Shown one piece after another: positions 36,767-46,605 of a stretch of 64,000 nucleotides of DNA (its first letter is position 1; each line of letters begins with the position of its first letter). This DNA comes from Utricularia gibba (taxonomy: Eukaryota; Streptophyta; Magnoliopsida; Lamiales; Lentibulariaceae): positions 2,294,001-2,358,000 of the forward strand of contig NEEC01000017.1 of NCBI GenBank assembly GCA_002189035.1, given 5' to 3'. Position numbers and translations under genes: made by a program. The notes beneath the pieces were generated by a model. The model was not told the DNA's origin, did not search any database, and was given only the letters and a program-made list of their open reading frames with translations.

Positions 36767-38290
36767 TTAGACTGCAGCTCCGATTTCATTTCCTTGGAGA
36801 AATGCGAGCCTGCAGGGATGCTTCATGACGGTGGTGAACTCCTGCTTCTCGGTGAGATCAACTCCATCTCCTTCCACTGGACTCCACTGAAAATGCCAAA
36901 CCAGGTTGGCTACGAAGTATTCCAGATGCAGCAGCGCCACCCCCAAACCTGGGCATATTCTTCTCCCGATTCCGAAAGGCATCATCTTGATCTCCTTACT
37001 CCCTGTTATATCGAATTCGAACGCCTCCTGGATAAACCTCTCCGGCTTGAACTCCATCGGGTCCGCCCAAACCTCTGGATCCCAACCCATATCAGCTACC
37101 ATGAAGTTGATCGTAGCGTTTTTGGGGATCCTGTAGCCGCCCAATTCAGCATCTTCTTTCACCTTATGGGGTAGCACGAAATGGCCTGGTGGATGTCGTC
37201 TCAGCCCTTCCAACACAACTGCTTTCAGATATGGCATCTTCTCCAAATCCTCCTCTTGCACATTCTTCTCCACCTCCTCTGCAGATGGGGCTCCGCCAAC
37301 AACTCTGCTTATCTCCTGGTAAAGCTTCTCTTGAAGATGTGGGTATTTGACAAGATTAGCCATTATCCATTGCAGAGCCGTGGAGGTTGTATCTGTGCCT
37401 GCATTGAGAAACTCACTGCAGAGTGTCATCATCTCAGCTTCTGTCAACTTCCTCTTCTCCTCTGGGAGCTCTATGTCAGCAAGGGTGTCAACATAAGCTA
37501 CTGTCTGATGTTCGGCGGCGTTGATACGAGCCCTGATAAGGGGAATCAGCACTTTCTCCTGATCGTCTATCATCTGAACCAGCTGGTCCCAGGACTTTGG
37601 GAACAGGTACCTTGTGAGGCGCGGCCAGATCGTGAGACGGCCGAAGCTGCTGAGTGAGAGAAGGAGATTCCGTTGCACGGTTTCGATTTCTTTGATTTGG
37701 GAATCCGAGAAACGGTCCCCAAAGCACATGAACACCAACAAGCTGAACATAGCGAACTGAAAGTGGTCAATCAGATGTACCGAAGACGACGACTGGGCCG
37801 CGGCGCTGAGGCGGCTGATCATGAGCGAGAGAACCCACCGCCGGGTGTGCGCATACGCTTTCACACGAGAGGGGTGCAGGATTTCCTGAGAGAGATTGCG
37901 GCGGAGGAGGCGCCACGTCGGACCGTACGGGGAGGAGCTTATATTCAGCTGGGACTGACGGAGTAATTTGGAAATCGGCATCGAACCCGGGCGGTCGGAA
38001 AAAACGGCGCCTTTCTGGACGAGGGCGCGATGCGCGAGAGAGTGACTTCCAACGAAGATCACTGAGTTTGAGCCGACCTTAATGGTGATGATGCCGCCAC
38101 AGCGCGCTTTGAGCCCACGAAGAATCACCTCCATGTCGGAGACAGGTTTCCGCAACCATATTAGGTTCCCGATGAGAGGGATCCTCAGTGGCCCAGGTGG
38201 AAGATTATCGCCGCGGTGAAACAGGCGGAGCGTGGCGTTCACTACGGCGGCGATGCATAGCGTGGCGGTAACAATGAACCAGAGCTCCAT
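36767..38290 (-). CDS. Cytochrome P450 of the CYP89A family
   Basis: Single exon. The family starts ME(I/L)W, so the Met at 38290 (MELWFIVTATL) is preferred, giving 507 residues; the frame also contains Met codons at 38311 and 38359. Marks: N-terminal membrane anchor, PPGPLRIPLIGN hinge, WRLLRRNLSQEILHPSRVK (CYP89 signature), I-helix AGTDTTSTALQW, K-helix EGLRRHPPGHF (ExxR), and the haem loop PFGIGRRICPG with the Cys ligand. CYP89A9 of Arabidopsis converts chlorophyll catabolites in senescence; other members are uncharacterised. It acts at the ER membrane with P450 reductase. All catalytic blocks are intact. A related copy begins at 63229 on the other strand. Confidence 0.93.
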   Translation of the reverse strand: MELWFIVTATLCIAAVVNATLRLFHRGDNLPPGPLRIPLIGNLIWLRKPVSDMEVILRGLKARCGGIITIKVGSNSVIFVGSHSLAHRALVQKGAVFSDRPGSMPISKLLRQSQLNISSSPYGPTWRLLRRNLSQEILHPSRVKAYAHTRRWVLSLMISRLSAAAQSSSSVHLIDHFQFAMFSLLVFMCFGDRFSDSQIKEIETVQRNLLLSLSSFGRLTIWPRLTRYLFPKSWDQLVQMIDDQEKVLIPLIRARINAAEHQTVAYVDTLADIELPEEKRKLTEAEMMTLCSEFLNAGTDTTSTALQWIMANLVKYPHLQEKLYQEISRVVGGAPSAEEVEKNVQEEDLEKMPYLKAVVLEGLRRHPPGHFVLPHKVKEDAELGGYRIPKNATINFMVADMGWDPEVWADPMEFKPERFIQEAFEFDITGSKEIKMMPFGIGRRICPGLGVALLHLEYFVANLVWHFQWSPVEGDGVDLTEKQEFTTVMKHPCRLAFLQGNEIGAAV

Positions 38291-38997
38291 GATGAAAGGC
38301 AAATCATCCATTGCAACTGCCCCGGAGCTTAAATAGGAAGAGGAAGAGGAACTGCACACGGCTTTGACGCTTGATCTTCCGAAGATGTCGCCATCGGAAA
38401 GTCCATTTCCCCCATTAGTGATATGACGTAGTGGCTGACAGCATCTGTAGGATCAACGACTACATACCTTGAGGCAAGCTGATCTCATCCTATCGCTTGC
38501 AAATCGCAAAATGATCCAAAATGTCGAATTCCACGAAGAGGAAATCAAAAGCATCTGCGCTTAGAACAAATGGATTGCATGAACATACAAACATGGCATC
38601 TTAATGATCAAGAAGCACCTCGTTGTGCCCGCACTCAAATTTGGGAGTGATGTCCATGACTTTGAGGCGAGTTGATGAGGCTTTCAACTCAGGATCTCAG
38701 CCTCTGCAAATCAAAAATCTTGAATCTGAAATCAAAATAAGCCTCTAAAGAATCTCAGCCTCTGGAGTAGCTAGAACAAAGGACCAATATGAAATGATAT
38801 AAACATGACATCCGAAGTACAAGAGAGCAGAAAGCAACCGTTCCTATTGTTCTTTCGTTTGGTTCTTGCCGCAATAAACACTCCATTCATCCAGAATCAG
38901 TAAGCCAGGCCTAACCTCGAAACAAAGCGGCTGCGCTGCATCTTTGTGTGAAGTAAGCCTCGTGTGCATCTGAAGCAGCCATTTTGTTGGCTGGGGG
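38291..38997. other. CYP89A promoter and SLY1 3' region
   Basis: No gene is seen. The SLY1 transcript end and the CYP89A leader lie here, both on the minus strand. Confidence 0.5.
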
Positions 38998-41216
38998 TCA
39001 TCCACGGACCTGTCTTGGGCCACCTCCTAAACCCATCTTCTGCCCCAGAAGTGCTAATTGCTCAACAAACTCGCCTCCAGAAAGAATCTCTGTGGTTCCA
39101 TAAATGATGTTCTTGGTGGGTTGATGGTGCTGTGCTAGTTCCTGCAGGCTTGTGAACTCGACGTAATTTCCACCACCGATCATGAAAACGATAGCTTCCT
39201 TGAATGGTCCTGCTCTCACTTGGCTGCTGCTTGAACCAGATTTTGGAGCACGAGGGTCAAAAGTGAGATATGAATCGACTTCAGGGTTAGATTTCCCCTC
39301 CATCAGCGCATCAACTGTTCTGGTCAATGCCAGTTGACGATCACTGGATAGAAGATTCTTGACACCAGCAGTCACCGCACTGATGGACTGACCATACAAT
39401 CTTTCAGCCCAATCGACGATGTTACTCCTGCTAGAAGAATTAGCTGATGCCAAGGAGGCATTCAATGCTTTTATCTTCTTCACGTACTGGAGAGCACTTA
39501 CATCAACCTCGGCCTCAGCAAGCGCAGCTTCCACTGCTTCCACTTCAGATGCTGGAATGCTCTGCGCTGAAATTAGAAACAATATGGAAAACCTTAGTTT
39601 GTCGATCTTGGTCCCTTTCCCCTTCAGAACCGCAAGGATTTCACCCCGATCAACCACACCCCTGACCATCATTTCATTCTCCTTCTTAACATAAGAATCA
39701 AGAGACCTTTCCTTAATCTCGCCCAGTAACACAGTTGCAATATTAGTATGCTTATCAATGACCTGCTTTCTCTCAGTCAACTCTGGAAGTGAATTCACTG
39801 CATTCATCAAATGCTTAGTATTCCCAATCAAATCTGTTCCATCAAACTCGGCTTCTTGACCACCTGTCCGTCTATTTACTTCTGCAACATCATCTTTATA
39901 TTTATTCAATTGTGTCTCAATTTCTACAGCTACTTCCGGGAAATCTAATGACCCATTTGACATCCAAAATGGGTCAGAATGATCCAAGTCATATGATTTC
40001 ATTACTCCCTTCTCACCTCTCACGTTCAGTCTATTAAGCCTCAAGCCTAGCACATCATGAACAAGTGGTTTATACCTAAAGTCATGTTGTATAGCCACAG
40101 CCAGCTCAAAATTCCGATCAAACATACAGAGGATCGGCCTCTGAAATGTGCTGCTTATGCTGCCAGCCTCGCTGAACAAATTATGTTTTGACAATAACTG
40201 GTCCTGCAACTTCTGTGCCAACAAGGATGCCACCATCTCCGCAGGCCCCCCAGGTGGACATCGGATGATCGGAACCACTGCCAGAGTTGCCAAAACGCAG
40301 AACAATCCTCCCACAATTTTTTCAATAATTTCCTCAATTTCCTTATCTCCAGCAGATGGATCATTTAATTGAACATAGCAATTCTTGCTGGCTAACGAGA
40401 ACAAGTTGTCCTCCAGGGTAACAAATTCCAAATATTGATCATGCACCTTGGAGATCCTCTGGATCGAATCAGAATTAGTGGTTCCTGAAACAGAAGCCTG
40501 AGCATGAGCATGAAGAATAACATAGCATCTCAAACATGATCTGCTTGAAATTAGAAAAATCAAGTAAGATAACTAAAGGTCATCGAGAATGCATTGGCAG
40601 GAATACCCATCATCACTTACTTGAACCTAAATCTACATATGAAGTTACCAATTTAATCATAGTACAGCATATTCAAGGCAAATAAATCAAGATCAAGCCA
40701 ATCAACTCAGTGAAAACAAGACTTAGGGTTCCAAAACACACATATCTAACAGCAAGGTTACCAGTAGCGAGGTCCTCAAGTAGCGGCCTAGGAATGGAGG
40801 AGGAGAAATTGAGGTGGAACGAATCGTAGAGTGCTCTCGATGCGTCTTCCACGATGCGACGCACATTTGAAGGTGTCGGTTGCAGAAAATACACGGCGGG
40901 CACATCGGGGACAGGATTCCGATCCTTGTCAAGCAGGAAGTAAAGGGTGATTCCGTGTTTACGCAAGTCCTTCACATGGATCAATGGAGATAATATGTCC
41001 TGACAAAAACGGTCGTAGATCAAGATCTTGTACACCTCCTCCTTCGCCGTGCCGGTTGTTGCGCTTACCGTTTGATTCAGATTCAGCATCCGAATTATAC
41101 AGTCTGTAGATAACAGAAGCAGCATGAGAAAAATTGAGATCGATTCCGAATCTAAAACTGTCATACATCACAGAACAACATTTACCGATTTGCCTCTGAC
41201 GGAGATTCAGCGCCAT
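38998..41216 (-). CDS. SLY1: SLY1, Sec1/Munc18-type transport protein
   Basis: Three exons (41186-41216, 40762-41103, 38998-40484) close in phase to 619 residues. The protein starts MALNLRQRQI and shows the SLY1 blocks CIIRMLNLNQ, YKILIYDRFCQDILSPL, HDQYLEFVTLEDNLFSLA, PILCMFDRNFELAVAIQHDF, DLIGNTKHLMNAVNSLPELT and AIVFMIGGGNYVEFTSLQEL, ending MGLGGGPRQVRG. SLY1 binds the ER-Golgi syntaxin (SED5/SYP3 group) and promotes SNARE assembly in early secretory transport. Length and domain order equal the Arabidopsis protein. The first exon encodes only ten full codons. It shares a 240-base promoter with BolA4. Confidence 0.96.
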
Positions 41217-41456
41217 GTCGGTGCGATGAGGGTCTCCGCTTCCTGAACTCTGGAACAGACGGCTTCTTTTGCCTAAAATTGAGTTCTAGCATAAATCTTT
41301 GGCTTTTTTACAAATCACCCCCAAGGTTTCTCTTTAATTAATTTTTATCGCATTTCCTGAATATATCATTTTAGCCACCCATTTATCTTGATTCTCTCAT
41401 CAAGCCCGATACTTTATCTTTCGCCGGTTGTCAAACCGTCACTTGGTTCCCAAATT
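41217..41456. promoter_or_regulatory. Bidirectional promoter SLY1 / BolA4
   Basis: Only 240 bases separate the two divergent start codons, so the leaders and any core promoters must be packed or overlapping. The sequence is moderately AT rich without a clear TATA box on either side. Confidence 0.6.
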
Positions 41457-42272
41457 ATGGCGGCCGCCGCGGCAGCGTTGAAAACACTGCTTCTCCGGCA
41501 CAACACTGCGCTAAGGCGCTACTCCAACGGTGGTTACCTTTGGTTTGGAGTAACGAGGCCCATTTTGACGACGATTCCGGCGTTCAATAATAGGGAAAGG
41601 GTTTCACTTCTGAAGTGTGCGTACCGCCGAAATTTCAGCATTCGCGCTACCGCGGACTCTGGCAGTTCTTCCTCAATTGAATCTCCGTTGATGCAATCGA
41701 TGACGAATAAGGTCCTTGTTCCTTTTCGCTTTGCAGTTTGTGCTTTTATTATGCTGCAATTTAGAAACCAGGGATGGTGTTTTTCGTAGTTTCCCTGCTT
41801 TAGATATTTGTGTGGTAGGATGAAAAATGGCAGATGGGTAAAATTCTCCATGATAAAGGTCGCATTTTTCAGAAATCTGCATAGATATGCAATTGCATGC
41901 TGTTTGAAGTTTGTGCAGTAATCTGACATTGAATTGAGGTTATCACTTTAGATCAAGGAGCAGTTAAACGCAGAATCTGTGGTTGTAAAGGATGCTTATG
42001 GTGATGGTCGCCATGTAAGGTGAAGACTCTTCCACCATCGGTTGTGCACCTTCACAACTCAACCGATCATTGTCTGGTTTTGTCCTTGGATTGAAACGTA
42101 TGTGCCCTTTCTGTGCAGCATAGAAGTGATCTCTTCTGCATTCGAGGGGCAGTCAGCTGTGAACAGGCAGAGGATGGTGTACAAGGCCATATGGGAAGAG
42201 CTCCAGGACAGAGTTCATGCCGTTGATCAGATGACGACGCGCACACCATCCGAAGCCGGATCCAGCAGCTGA
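41457..42272 (+). CDS. BolA-like protein, plastid (BolA4 type)
   Basis: Three exons (41457-41711, 41952-42019, 42119-42272) close in phase to 158 residues. The first about 70 residues ([20 protein letters not shown]...NFSIRATA) are a transit peptide. The BolA domain runs from [20 protein letters not shown] through [20 protein letters not shown] to [15 protein letters not shown], with the conserved His and the FxGxSxxxRHR-like block [14 protein letters not shown]. The end [15 protein letters not shown] matches BolA4. BolA proteins pair with monothiol glutaredoxins to handle iron-sulphur clusters; BolA4 is dually targeted to plastid and mitochondrion. Upstream in-frame ATG at 41388 is possible but lies in the leader. 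Confidence 0.9.
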
Positions 42273-43771
42273 TGGGCATCATTTGCTGTGTTGGAAACTG
42301 GATTCTTTCTTGAATTTGGATTACCCCTTCTCCGTTTTTTAAAGGGATTTTGTGCCTTGTTGGTGTTGAAAAACAGGAGAGATTTATAAATTCATCGTTT
42401 TATGATGTGCATATAAACAAAATTAATCATGTAAATTAATTTTTTTATTTTAGTATACAAAAAAGAAAGGAGTACCGATAAAATATATAGAACAAGAATA
42501 ACTCATGCATTATTACATGTCATAACTCACAATTTATTTGTATATCATTATTTGTTTTGAACATTCAATTTTCATTGTTTTCTAATATTTTATTTTGAAG
42601 AAAACATTTCTTATGTGATTCAAACCCAATATCTTAACATAATGGCGATTTATTGTTTCTGGTAAAAAATCACTCCTAAGATGCAAATGGTGGAGGTTTG
42701 AAAGCATATCAACTTGGGAAGGAATCCATGGTTATACTATTGTTGTACAAATTGTTTCGGATGAGATTCTGAGCTATACACCTTATTTTTTGAGATTCGA
42801 TGTGCATTTCTAGAATATGTAATACCTTCCTGCAATGTTTATTTACAACATGATATTTTTCAAATTGTGATGATTCACATTAATCATAATACATTATTTT
42901 AAAAATTGTTTAGAACTCTTAGTGTTGAGTCAAGACTTCGTGCAATATTTATTTACGACGTGATATCTTTCAAATTATGATGATTCATATTACTCATAAT
43001 ATATTATTTTAAAAATTGTTCAAAACTCTTCATGTTGAGTCAAGACTTCATCTGACGAAGGGGCAAAAACATAAAATTTTGGGTGTCTGATAAGATAACG
43101 TGCACTAATCCTTGTTTTGTTTGGGACCCCAGCCATCCCTAAGCCGTGTGTGATACCGACACTCCTTGAGGCTTACAATTAGCAGGGTAGCTTTGTGGGT
43201 TATTGATTGGGCGGCCACGTTAGGCAAGCCGAAGAAGGCAACTGGATACTTTCCTTGGCTTTAGTCTGCTTGTGGACTGGAGGGTAGAAAAGTCAAGAAA
43301 ATATCACAACACCCACCCAATCACAATTAGCCGTACGTGATTGGGCGGTTAGTGGAATTACAATATTATTATTTGGACTCGCTATTTTTTAATAATTATC
43401 ATTAGCCGCCCACATTTCATTTATTCTCAAAAATGCAACCGGCAGTCCTAATCCTTGTTTAATTAATTAAATGAATTTAATTTCGGACCGCACATTTCTT
43501 CCGGAGTCATGTCGTTAACGTACAAGGTTGAAAACAACACGTAACGCGCACCCTTCCCCACATTACAACATTTTTTTCTATTATTTTAATGAAATGGATT
43601 TTGGCGGTAATTGATTCTTTATTTTAATTTAAAGATTTTGTGCAGTGGACGTGGACCAATCGGCTTCCACGTGTTGATCGCTGAGTTGGTTTGATATATA
43701 TAGCTTGAGCCTCGAGCAATTGTTGCTATGCTAAACACGCCGCAGTGCGCCGCGGGGTGGAGAAAAGGCCG
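42273..43771. other. Intergenic region with tandem duplication
   Basis: AT-rich DNA without coding signal. It contains a 110-base tandem duplication (listed separately). A TATA box (gatatatatag) at about 43693-43703 lies 70-80 bases before the LURP-one-related start. Confidence 0.6.
42831..43050. repeat. Imperfect tandem duplication, 110-base unit
   Basis: Unit 1 (42831-42940) begins TGCAATGTTTATTTACAACA and unit 2 (42941-43050) begins TGCAATATTTATTTACGACG. Both continue with TTCAAATT(G/A)TGATGATTCA and end with GTTGAGTCAAGACTTC. The differences are scattered substitutions, so the duplication is not recent. No coding frame or terminal repeat is seen. Confidence 0.85.
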
Positions 43772-44486
43772 ATGATGAAGATTCATCCGAATTCCTCCCG
43801 TGAGAATCGTGTCGAGGAACCGCCGGAGGTGCTCACTGTGTGGAGGAAATCGTTGATTTTCAACTGCAACGGATTCACAGTTTTTGATTCGAGAGGCAAT
43901 CTCGTCTACCGTGTCGACAATTATGCCAACAACGGCGAGATCTTCCTCATGGACGCCGCCGGCAACGCGATCTTGACATTCCGTCGCAAGGTGAGTTCGA
44001 TTATTGATTGAATCGAAGCTTCGATGTGTTTATTTTCCTCGAGAGGAAATTGAATTTGCAGTCGCCTTTGCAGAAACTGAGTTTCTCGGATTGCTGGGGG
44101 TGTACGACGGAGAGACAGCGGGGTATCCCCTGTTCGTGTTGAAGAAGAATGTGAATTTTCTAGGAAATAAGTCCCTGGCGAAGGCAACCGTCCACGGAAA
44201 TCGGCTAACCAGATCTGGATCTCAATCGATCTACAAAATCGAAGGGTGCTACACGCAGCGTTGCTGCTGTGTGTACGACCGTGAAAACCAGCTAGTAGCG
44301 GAGATAGAACCTAAGGAATCCTCGATCAAAGGAGTTTCTCTGGGGAGCGATATATTCCGTTTGGTTGTCCGGCGTGACTTGATCGATTCCGCGGCGGCGA
44401 TGGCGCTCGTCGTACTCCTCGATCAGATGTTCCCATCATCGAACACGCCGAGGCGGTTTGTTCGCAGCTCCTCGCTCAGAGCATGA
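43772..44486 (+). CDS. LURP-one-related protein 8-like, apparent frameshift
   Basis: Exon 1 (43772-43990) starts MMKIHPNSSRENRVEEPPEV and contains LTVWRKSLIFNCNGFTVFDS and FRRK. Exon 2 is best started at 44074, giving RRK|KLSFSDCWG as in LOR8. The next block, VYDGETAGYPLFVLKKN, is in a frame one base back, so one base appears to be missing in the GGGGG run at 44096-44100. The rest (IYKIEGCYTQRCC...MALVVLLDQMFPSS) is clean to the stop. LURP-one-related proteins have a Tubby-like barrel; LURP1 supports basal defence against Hyaloperonospora. With one base restored the gene would encode about 210 residues, the usual length. True frameshift or sequencing error cannot be told apart here. Confidence 0.85.
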
Positions 44487-44873
44487 TCGGGTCGGGTTCC
44501 CGTCTCCGTCCTCTTATGAAATCGCTTTTATACCCTCGGCAAGTGACCCAACCCTGTGTTTTTGGGAGGTTGGGTTTTTTGGTAAATACAATGCCTGGGC
44601 CTGTTTGGTTTTTTAAGGTTTTAAATTAAAATAAGAAACTCGCATATAACACAACTCCAATAAAACAGGAAAACGCGTCCATATTTGCGTTATGTTCCAC
44701 AAGTTTTCAATAATCAGGATTCCCCCCTGGATTAGTATAAATTTAAAGAGCCCCCCTGGAGTTCATTATTTCACAAGATGACCCATCGATGGGGGCCACC
44801 TAAGGATCATGTGTCCGTCAGAAGTGAAGGGTTTTCAGCCTTTCGATACAACGAAAAGGCAGCATTTATCTCC
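44487..44873. other. Promoter and leader of CAF1
   Basis: Spacer between the LURP-one-related gene and the CAF1 transcript. No gene is seen beyond the upstream ORF described next. Confidence 0.5.
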
Positions 44874-45398
44874 ATGGCGGCCTTCATTTTTAGCCGTCCA
44901 AGCCCTAACAGGAATCGCCTGGTCTTTAATTGGGACTCTATTTCATCAAGCTTGGATCCTGAATTTTATGCTGCCCGATCATTTCTCTATGATTCTGAGG
45001 TGAGGTTGTTTTTCTTTATTTCATATGTGTGCCTCGATTTCTCCGCCGTGGCCGTTTCTCGATCGCTGGGTGTTGGTAAGAAACGATTGACGTTCGATAG
45101 GTCTGCTTTTTGCTGCATGGATTAGTCTCTGGTAGGGACGTTGATAGAGCTGGTTTGAAAACATGGGTTTTAACTTTTTAGAGATGCGAAGGTCGTTTGA
45201 TGGTAAATATGATTTAATTTTCGTAGCTGATCGTGTTGTGTGGTCGTCTGAGCGATCTTGTGTGTTTTGCAGATATCCTTGAGAGTCTGTAGTAATCAAA
45301 GAGATCTGGTCTGGGGGCTCGATTATTTCGAGCCTTGGATGGTCAAGAAAAGAGGATTTACACATTTTTCGGATTTTGGGTTGATTTTGCTCTGTTAG
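44874..45398 (+). other. Spliced upstream ORF of CAF1
   Basis: The leader exon ends at 44999 (TCTGAG then GTGAGG) and the next exon begins at 45273 (TTTTGCAG then ATATCC). Across this junction one frame stays open from an ATG in strong context at 44874 (TCCATGGCGG; a further in-frame ATG lies at 44778) to a TAG at 45396-45398. The peptide contains RPSPNRNRLVFNWDSISSSL, DPEFYAARSFLYDSE and, after the junction, [16 protein letters not shown]. The stop is two bases before the CAF1 ATG at 45401. It could restrain CAF1 translation or permit re-initiation. That is inference; transcript structure is unproved. Confidence 0.5.
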
Positions 45399-45400
45399 AA

Positions 45401-46234
45401 ATGCCCCTTCTGCCTAAAAGCGATACAATTCAGATCCGGGAGGTGTGGGATGAAAACTTAGAGGAGGAGTTTGCTTTGATTCGTGAAGTGGTAGATGAGT
45501 ATCCTTACATTGCAATGGACACAGAGTTTCCCGGTGTTGTTCTCCGCCCTATTGGTAATTTCAAGAATTCAAGTGATTATCATTATCAGACATTGAAAGA
45601 CAATGTCGATCTGTTGAAGTTGATTCAACTGGGGCTTACCTTTTGTGATGAGGAGGGGAATTTGCCTACCTGTGGAACTGATAAACACTGCATCTGGCAA
45701 TTCAACTTTCGTGAATTCAATCCTAATGAGGATGTTTTTGCAAATGACTCAATCGAACTACTCCGGGAAAGTGGCATTGATTTTGGAAGGAACAATGAGA
45801 AAGGCATCGATGTCAGACGTTTTGGCGAGCTTCTCATCTCATCCGGGATCGTTCTGAACAATAATGTTTCCTGGGTAACTTTCCATAGCGGCTACGACTT
45901 CGGATATCTGCTAAAGCTGTTGACCTGCCAGAACTTGCCTGATACACAAACTGGATTCTTTGACTTGATGAACATATTCTTCCCTGTGATTTACGACATC
46001 AAGCATTTGATGAGGTTCTCGAACAGTCTGCACGGCGGGTTGAACAAGCTGGCCGAGCTGTTGGAGGTGGAGAGAGTAGGCGTTTGCCACCAAGCTGGCT
46101 CTGATAGTTTGCTTACTTCATGCACTTTTAGGAAGCTGAAGGAGAACTTCTTCAGTGGCTCACTGGAGAAGTACTCCGGTGTATTGTATGGATTAGGTGT
46201 TGACAATGGGCAATCTGGTTGCAGCAGCAGCTAG
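45401..46234 (+). CDS. CAF1: CAF1-type poly(A) deadenylase (CCR4-NOT)
   Basis: Single coding exon of 277 residues from [20 protein letters not shown]. The DEDDh nuclease residues are seen in AMDTEFPG (Asp and Glu), [10 protein letters not shown] (Asp) and [13 protein letters not shown] (His and Asp). CAF1 removes poly(A) tails in the cytoplasm as part of the CCR4-NOT complex and controls mRNA turnover, including stress and defence transcripts. Length fits CAF1 homologues of the At2g32070/At5g10960 type. The open frame extends upstream, but the Met at 45401 matches the family start. A leader intron (45000-45272) precedes it. Confidence 0.95.
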   Translation: MPLLPKSDTIQIREVWDENLEEEFALIREVVDEYPYIAMDTEFPGVVLRPIGNFKNSSDYHYQTLKDNVDLLKLIQLGLTFCDEEGNLPTCGTDKHCIWQFNFREFNPNEDVFANDSIELLRESGIDFGRNNEKGIDVRRFGELLISSGIVLNNNVSWVTFHSGYDFGYLLKLLTCQNLPDTQTGFFDLMNIFFPVIYDIKHLMRFSNSLHGGLNKLAELLEVERVGVCHQAGSDSLLTSCTFRKLKENFFSGSLEKYSGVLYGLGVDNGQSGCSSS

Positions 46235-46605
46235 AAGCTTTTAAGATCAACCCTGACTAAATTTCTCAGGTGCTGTGCAGAAACTGCCGCACTGTTTTCT
46301 GTATACCAACTAAATATAATTGCCTCTGTTTTTGATACGCATTCGTTCATGTGTTGCTGCCGGCTCCCCCAACATCTCTTGCCGTTCATTTTTGAATGTT
46401 CAGTAAAATAAGTGCAGGGACAAGACTTACTGGTTCCAGAATGATGGTTATTATTATTATGGAGCATCATTCCGAAACCTAAAATCAGGGGTGTTGTCAT
46501 TGAACATCAGAGGAGAGGATATTGATCCGTTCATGACCGTCCGATTTGAACCACAGCAGCTAGTCATTGATCTCCACTGCAAAACTGGGTTTGTGCTTCT
46601 GCGCA
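46235..46605. other. Convergent 3' regions of CAF1 and NRAMP
   Basis: Nothing beyond two 3' untranslated regions is seen. Confidence 0.5.

Noticed and set aside
42780-43080. CRISPR-like or LTR element
   Set aside because: Only two units, adjacent without spacers, and no terminal repeats or element proteins. A tandem duplication is sufficient.
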